Positions 14,362 to 17,605 of a stretch of DNA of 17,605 nt are shown here, in pieces. The stretch is from contig JAVVRI010000053.1 in the NCBI GenBank assembly GCA_036654795.1, positions 1-17,605 on the forward strand. Direction: 5' to 3'. Made by a program: the position numbers and the translations under genes. The notes below the pieces were generated by a model. That model was not told where the DNA came from. It saw nothing but the letters and a program-made list of their open reading frames with translations, and searched no databases. Each line of letters starts with the position of its first letter. The stretch's first letter is position 1. The DNA is from JAVVRI01 sp036654795. Its GTDB lineage: Bacteria; Bacteroidota; Bacteroidia; Bacteroidales; Tannerellaceae.

Positions 14362-15491
14362 TGAAAGAGCAAATAGATATAACAATAAAGCCAACCATGG
14401 CATGCAATATGAAGTGCAAACATTGTTTTAATGGTGATGCCTTCGTTCAGACCGAGAAACTGAATCTTCAGACTGCATATTTGTTTATGGAAAAGGCATG
14501 TCAGGAATATAAAAAGGTTAAGGTAACTTTTCATGGGGGTGAACCTACTTTGGCTGGCATTGACTTTTATAATACTTTCTACACCAAACAACGAGAGTTA
14601 CATCAAAAGTTTGGCACACAGATAAACAATCAGATTGTTACCAATGGTTTACTTCTTACCAATGAGTTTATTGATCTACTTAACGAACACAATGTACTGA
14701 TTAATTTGTCTTTTGATGGTCCATATAATTACTTGCTCCGTCAACAAACTCAAAAGGTTCAAGAAATAGTATTTAAAGTGCGAAACAAAGGAGGTCGATT
14801 TAAGTGCTTTTGCACGCTCTCCAAATCTTCAGTTACGCACTTACTTGATATATACAACTGGTTTAAATACAATCATATTTCTTTCAAGACTCTTCCTATA
14901 GAGAAAAGAGGTTACGCAAAGAATAATGTTGATATAATTATGTTTCCAGAAGAACTCGTGGAAAATTTTGAGCAGGTGTATCGCATATGGCTAACCGACA
15001 AAGAGTTTGATATTAGCTATTCAACTTTTGAAGAGTTTGCTAATCTCAGAAGAGATTTGCAACACCGAAAATTCTGGTTTGAACGAAAAATTGCCATGAA
15101 TCCAGATGGTAGAATGTACACATTTGGTCGTCCAAACGACATTCATTATTGTATTGGAAGTCCTGTAGAAGTCAATAGTCTTAATGCCTGTTTTGAGACA
15201 GAAGATTATAAGAAGTTTCTTTCGTCATTAGAAAAAATACGTAATAACAGATGCCCTTCATGTGAGAGTAGTACCGTGTGTGGTGGCGTGAACATAAACA
15301 TTGCTTATCTTTATGTAAATGAACCTGAGTTAGTTGATTACAGTTGTCGTCAAAGCAATATGCTTTTTCAGCGAATTCTAAATGTCAACGATGAGATTAT
15401 CAATGACTTCAAGAGTGGAATGTACGATAAGTACAATGACTATATTAAAGAAAAGTATGCACCATACAAAGAAGCATTTATATATGATTAA
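14361..15491 (+). CDS. Radical SAM protein 3 with degenerate SPASM domain
   Basis: A 376-aa protein. CX3CX2C is Cys15, Cys19, Cys22 (ACNMKCKHC); HGGEPT is at 58-63, and LSFDGPYNYLLR (about 114-125) resembles sulfatase-maturase-like and RiPP-maturase enzymes. The C-terminal domain has NPDGRMYTFG where the SPASM pattern normally ends in Cys. It then has CX2CX5C at Cys298, 301, 307, followed by GGVN, so the expected fourth Cys is Asn311; a final Cys329 follows. At least one auxiliary-cluster ligand therefore appears replaced. The start overlaps the preceding stop by one base. A small frame begins within its last codons at 15484. Peptide modification is inferred from family and context. Confidence 0.9.
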   Translation: MKEQIDITIKPTMACNMKCKHCFNGDAFVQTEKLNLQTAYLFMEKACQEYKKVKVTFHGGEPTLAGIDFYNTFYTKQRELHQKFGTQINNQIVTNGLLLTNEFIDLLNEHNVLINLSFDGPYNYLLRQQTQKVQEIVFKVRNKGGRFKCFCTLSKSSVTHLLDIYNWFKYNHISFKTLPIEKRGYAKNNVDIIMFPEELVENFEQVYRIWLTDKEFDISYSTFEEFANLRRDLQHRKFWFERKIAMNPDGRMYTFGRPNDIHYCIGSPVEVNSLNACFETEDYKKFLSSLEKIRNNRCPSCESSTVCGGVNINIAYLYVNEPELVDYSCRQSNMLFQRILNVNDEIINDFKSGMYDKYNDYIKEKYAPYKEAFIYD

Positions 15492-15564
15492 TAACAAGTT
15501 ATTTAATTGGTCTTTTATAGCATTTTTTAATGAGTATGTCAGACCATATTCAGATGTTTTCTAA
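15484..15564 (+). CDS. 26-aa hydrophobic micro-ORF overlapping the end of radical SAM gene 3
   Basis: Its ATG lies in the overlap ATGATTAA with the stop of radical SAM gene 3 (15489-15491), the coupling style used by the other cassette genes. It reads MINNKLFNWSF then IAFFNEYVRPYSDVF, which is rich in aromatic residues. It could be a second peptide substrate, the start of a gene that continued in the +1 frame (15530-15781) before a frameshift, or chance. It is too short to judge from coding statistics. Confidence 0.3.
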   Translation: MINNKLFNWSFIAFFNEYVRPYSDVF

Positions 15565-15781
15565 TGGATATGAGACATCTTGTTCTTATAAAAAACTGTC
15601 ACAACTTATTTTTTTACGTTTACAATACTCAAAGATCATAAACGAAAATGCGGCTGATACATTTAATTTCAAAGAGCGCTTAGTGAATGTTAAACTTAAG
15701 GACATAAATGCTTATGCTATTAAGCACATGTCTCAAAACTGGGTTACAGAACGAACCAAGACTCTCGCAAATGTGAGATAA
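15530..15781 (+). CDS. 83-aa hypothetical protein or gene remnant at the right end of the cassette
   Basis: It reads MSMSDHIQMFSNGYETSC... and ends ...ERTKTLANVR. The stop TAA (15779-15781) lies 3 bp before the outer terminal repeat. It has no membrane segment or motif that I recognise, and it is basic and Asn/Lys-rich. It begins 38 bp after radical SAM gene 3 and is offset by one frame from the micro-ORF at 15484. It may be a genuine small gene, or the tail of a longer gene cut or shifted when the element was assembled. Confidence 0.4.
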   Translation: MSMSDHIQMFSNGYETSCSYKKLSQLIFLRLQYSKIINENAADTFNFKERLVNVKLKDINAYAIKHMSQNWVTERTKTLANVR

Positions 15782-15784
15782 ATT

Positions 15785-15808
15785 TGGAACATCGAACTGG
15801 ACACCCTA
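15785..15808 (-). repeat. Outer right terminal inverted repeat of the mobile unit
   Basis: This 24-bp stretch matches the MITE-like right end (11851-11874) with a single change (G at 15794 instead of A) and is the inverted copy of the left end at 11652. The sequence further inside does not match the MITE interior, so only the terminus is conserved here. Confidence 0.88.
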
Positions 15809-15817
15809 CCTATTTTC
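15809..15817 (+). repeat. Right 9-bp target-site duplication
   Basis: CCTATTTTC, identical to 11643-11651, directly abuts the outer right terminus at 15808. Removing 11652-15808 plus one 9-mer rebuilds a simple 3' region for mmdB, with its terminator about 27 nt after the stop. Confidence 0.9.
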
Positions 15818-15825
15818 ACATAAAG

Positions 15826-15861
15826 AAAGCGTGCCTCCTTTTAACGGGGGGCACGCTTTTT
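15826..15861. terminator. Strong intrinsic terminator, probably bidirectional
   Basis: AAAGCGTGCC (15826-15835) pairs with GGCACGCTTT (15850-15859). The stem is extended by three more pairs (TCC/GGG, one of them T-G wobble) around the loop TTTTAACG. TTTTT (15857-15861) ends the hairpin on the plus strand. On the minus strand it follows the 45-aa gene by about 25 nt and leads into TTTCTTTATG. It lies between convergent genes and presumably was the terminator of the mmd operon before the element inserted. Confidence 0.9.
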
Positions 15862-15883
15862 GTATTCTGTAAGAAGGAATCAG

Positions 15884-16021
15884 CTAATTTTGCTCAATCG
15901 CCATTGGCGCAATATCAGGGTTCGCTTCTTCTTGTAATAAGGTACCGGCAAAGAGCCAATAAATTAATAATACGACGGCGATTGCTACGCCAATTCCTAA
16001 CCAGATTTTCTTTCGTCTCAT
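15884..16021 (-). CDS. 45-aa single-pass membrane protein
   Basis: It reads MRRKKIWLGIGVAIAVVLL followed by IYWLFAGTLLQEEANP and ends MAIEQN. A basic N-terminus, one transmembrane helix (about residues 6-27) and a short polar tail suggest a type-II or signal-anchor micro-protein; the helix could also be a signal sequence. Its ATG overlaps the TGA of the 368-aa gene (ATGA at 16021-16018), so translation is probably coupled. The downstream hairpin (15826-15861) provides a terminator. The function is unknown, but the coupling suggests it works with the upstream protein. Confidence 0.7.
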   Translation of the reverse strand: MRRKKIWLGIGVAIAVVLLIYWLFAGTLLQEEANPDIAPMAIEQN

Positions 16022-17124
16022 TGTGTTTGTCTTTTTTTTGCAGTTGCTTTCTGGATAAACAATTGGAGAGCAGAATTAGTTTCGGGTAACTTCCATAATT
16101 CTTCCCAATCCGCCTGACTATATTTAGTCTTTCCATCGGCAAAGACAAACTGATCGCCGCTTGTTCGCTCAAGGCCGGCCTTCTCAAGCAAGTTGACACA
16201 TTGCTGCTCGCTTGCCGTTTGGCGGGTAAAATAACGAACCAGATATTTTCCTTCTTTCGTCTTCTCCAAATGCGGATACTTAAGAGCCGCAGGCTGTCCG
16301 GCCGAGAAGGTATGTTCGCCATAGCGGAAGCGTAACTGGGCAGAGTAGGGGCTTTCAATGGAAAGCTCCGCATGACATGTTTCCTCGATTTCGTCCATGT
16401 CGAAACCGACTGCTTTAGCCGGATAAGACTGTACGGTTGGCAAGACGACCTTCTCCATATACTTTTGGGTGTTGGCAGAATCGACTGTAACAAATCTTTT
16501 CGTCATAAATGGGAGTAGGCGGGCAGAGTTGATATGTTCGAACATCAACAAATCGCGTGCCACAAAGATATTTGCTGGACGCGCAGTCAACACGACTACC
16601 GGCTTCTTGTTCATCAGCGGTACCAATTCGCCGGCTCTGGAACATTCTACGGAGTAGCGGAAATACTCGTCCGTCACTTCGAAAAGGAAGTCCGGCTCGG
16701 TATATTCGGCCGGTATATTATATCGGCTATGATCGTAGAGTAGCTTCTTGCCCGGATCTTTTTCGTAGATGGGTAACCCATGTGCATGAATCAACTGAAT
16801 CATCTCCAATAGCTTCTTTTCGATAAAAGGGCGTATGGTTTCTTTGAGTGTTGCTTCTGATAGTTTGCGCATGAAGTCCGTTACACTTTTTTCCTTCGAG
16901 TAGGCAAGCATCAAGTTTTTGTCCGAATAAGATTCGGCAATGATAACTACCTTTTGCTCGGCCTCCGTCAACAAGCTGACCGCACGAGACGAAACACCAG
17001 CTTGTTCTTCTACCTGCACAACCTCTTCCGAGATCCGTTTGGCGTAATAAGGAATAAGTAAGGGTCCTAGATTCAAATGATGAGCAAGAACGATGATTAG
17101 TTGTTTTTTGTTTGTTTCCGACAT
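16018..17124 (-). CDS. 368-aa protein of unknown function
   Basis: Starts MSETNKKQLIIVLAHHLNLGPLLIPYYAKR and is complete, with TGA at 16018-16020. It is soluble, with alternating helical and beta segments, and has no signal peptide, membrane helix or classical catalytic motif that I can identify. Notable stretches are KPVVVLTARPANIFVARDLLMFE in the middle and a C-terminal part with SIESPYSAQLRFRYGEHTF. I have only a weak impression of similarity to the region preceding the helicase domain in large Bacteroidales SNF2-type proteins; no helicase motif is present, so I do not assign it. GC and codon use look like the host operons, not the cassette. A -7-like box lies about 100 bp upstream, and a 45-aa membrane protein overlaps its end. 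Confidence 0.85.
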   Translation of the reverse strand: MSETNKKQLIIVLAHHLNLGPLLIPYYAKRISEEVVQVEEQAGVSSRAVSLLTEAEQKVVIIAESYSDKNLMLAYSKEKSVTDFMRKLSEATLKETIRPFIEKKLLEMIQLIHAHGLPIYEKDPGKKLLYDHSRYNIPAEYTEPDFLFEVTDEYFRYSVECSRAGELVPLMNKKPVVVLTARPANIFVARDLLMFEHINSARLLPFMTKRFVTVDSANTQKYMEKVVLPTVQSYPAKAVGFDMDEIEETCHAELSIESPYSAQLRFRYGEHTFSAGQPAALKYPHLEKTKEGKYLVRYFTRQTASEQQCVNLLEKAGLERTSGDQFVFADGKTKYSQADWEELWKLPETNSALQLFIQKATAKKRQTQ

Positions 17125-17222
17125 CTTATTAGTTCATAATGATTTACACATCTGCACAGCAAAATCCTTCCGCTTCATGCTTCGAAACGGACTATAATCC
17201 CTGTAATTTACTGATTAGACGT

Positions 17223-17230
17223 CAAAGGTA
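17223..17230 (-). promoter_or_regulatory. Promoter -7 box for the 368-aa gene
   Basis: On the minus strand this reads TACCTTTG, the same -7 box as the two best plus-strand promoters here. It would give a leader of about 90 nt before the ATG at 17124. No good -33 TTTG is seen at 19-21 bp spacing, which lowers confidence. The remainder of the 17125-17320 gap shows no gene. Confidence 0.55.
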
Positions 17231-17310
17231 CGCCAAACAACTGACGAAACCTTGCGAACGGTTCATTTATTTAAAATAGTTGATATTAATTATCTTATAG
17301 GCTGTTTTTG

Positions 17311-17351
17311 AAAAACAATCGACGCATCGAAACAGAGCCTTGCAATGCGTC
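17311..17351 (-). terminator. Terminator-like hairpin on the minus strand
   Basis: Read on the minus strand, GACGCAT (17351-17345) pairs with ATGCGTC (17327-17321) around a 17-nt loop, followed by GATTGTTTTT. The 7-bp stem with trailing T-run starts about 10 nt after the stop of the possible minus-strand frame ending at 17361. Confidence 0.45.
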
Positions 17352-17360
17352 TATTTGTGA

Positions 17361-17605
17361 CTACTCAGCCCCCTTTTCTGCGTTCCCTACCAATTTATAA
17401 ATTGCCGAAGAGAAAATTGTCAGTTTATTCAATACGTATTTTAGAATTAATATTCCACGTTTCACACTTCCATCTATTTGTCGCTCTGTTAGTTCGTGTG
17501 AAACGTGTGATTTCTGATCAACTATTTTCTTTTCCGTAATATCCTGCTGTTGCTTCATATATTGGGGCACGCTTAAAGCCAATATTACACAATTTATGCT
17601 GGTCT
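17361..17605 (-). CDS. Possible partial minus-strand gene running off the window edge
   Basis: The minus-strand frame is open from the window edge (17605) to a stop at 17361-17363. The visible C-terminal part includes ALSVPQYMKQQQDITEKK and ends VGNAEKGAE. An in-frame ATG at 17558 (MKQQQDITEKK) could start a 65-residue protein; alternatively the gene begins beyond the window. A terminator-like hairpin lies just downstream, which is the main support. A long inverted repeat (17456-17507) falls within it, which argues somewhat against coding. No family is recognised. Confidence 0.35.
   Translation of the reverse strand, partial: TSINCVILALSVPQYMKQQQDITEKKIVDQKSHVSHELTERQIDGSVKRGILILKYVLNKLTIFSSAIYKLVGNAEKGAE
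17456..17507. repeat. 12-bp inverted repeat
   Basis: CACGTTTCACAC (17456-17467) and GTGTGAAACGTG (17496-17507) are exact reverse complements separated by 28 bp. The half-site resembles, but is not, the parS core. It may be an operator, an RNA stem or a repeat; nothing further can be said. Confidence 0.6.

Larger units (their letters stand above)
11652..15808 (+). mobile_element. 4.16-kb non-autonomous transposable unit carrying radical SAM genes
   Basis: The ends are inverted repeats of 22 bp with one mismatch: 11652-11673 begins TAGGGTGTCCAG, and 15787-15808 ends CTGGACACCCTA. A 9-bp duplication, CCTATTTTC, borders both. No reading frame inside resembles a transposase, so movement would need a transposase supplied in trans. 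The cargo is a 97-aa protein, a 26-aa peptide, two hairpins, three radical SAM genes and one or two small ORFs. Coding sequence inside is visibly AT-richer than the flanking operons, fitting horizontal transfer. A third copy of the terminus lies internally at 11853-11874. The insertion sequence family is not identified; 9-bp duplications occur in several families, including IS1 and some IS4 members. Confidence 0.88.

Noticed and set aside
11652..15808. CRISPR array or phage-derived island
   Set aside because: No regularly spaced direct repeats, integrase or phage structural genes are present; the repeats seen are terminal inverted repeats only.
16469..16826. Plus-strand frames opposite the 368-aa gene
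   Set aside because: They overlap each other, lack any recognisable feature, and lie antisense to a longer frame with host-like composition.
17456..17507. parS-like chromosome partition site
   Set aside because: The halves resemble GTGAAAC but are 28 bp apart and do not form the contiguous 16-bp parS palindrome.

Overview
The window looks like a chromosomal segment of a Bacteroides-type bacterium (order Bacteroidales). The clues are promoter -7 boxes of the form TAnnTTTG (TACCTTTG at 352-359, 6982-6989 and, on the minus strand, 17230-17223), the lack of Shine-Dalgarno sites, moderate GC, and the characteristic order epimerase / methylmalonyl-CoA decarboxylase alpha / lamin-tail-OadG fusion / biotin carrier / beta subunit.

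Region 1 (1-1901): a spacer with a perfect 46-bp palindrome, then a membrane-anchored coiled-coil protein and a Crp/Fnr-like protein, probably one transcript. Region 2 (1981-6901): a four-gene efflux operon, namely a TolC-type outer-membrane channel, a HlyD-type adaptor and two ABC-2 permeases. No ATPase gene is present. Region 3 (7038-11632): the methylmalonyl-CoA epimerase and sodium-pumping decarboxylase operon. It converts methylmalonyl-CoA from the succinate pathway to propionyl-CoA and couples the decarboxylation to Na+ export.

Region 4 (11652-15808) is the notable part. It is a 4,157-bp AT-rich unit with matching ends (TAGGGTGTCC...GGACACCCTA, 22 bp with one mismatch), bordered on both sides by the same 9-bp sequence, CCTATTTTC (11643-11651 and 15809-15817). 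This is the signature of a transposition event. The unit has no transposase gene. It carries a 97-aa acidic protein, a 26-aa peptide, two hairpins (one terminator-like), three tightly overlapping radical SAM enzyme genes, and one or two small ORFs. Its left end is itself a 223-bp MITE-like element with perfect 22-bp inverted repeats. My reading is a non-autonomous, trans-mobilised cassette for a candidate radical-SAM-modified peptide (RiPP) pathway that I cannot place in a named family. It landed between the decarboxylase operon and that operon's own terminator.

Region 5 (15826-17605): the displaced terminator, then minus-strand genes. These are a 368-aa protein of unknown function overlapping a 45-aa single-pass membrane protein, and at the window edge a possible partial ORF with its own terminator-like hairpin.
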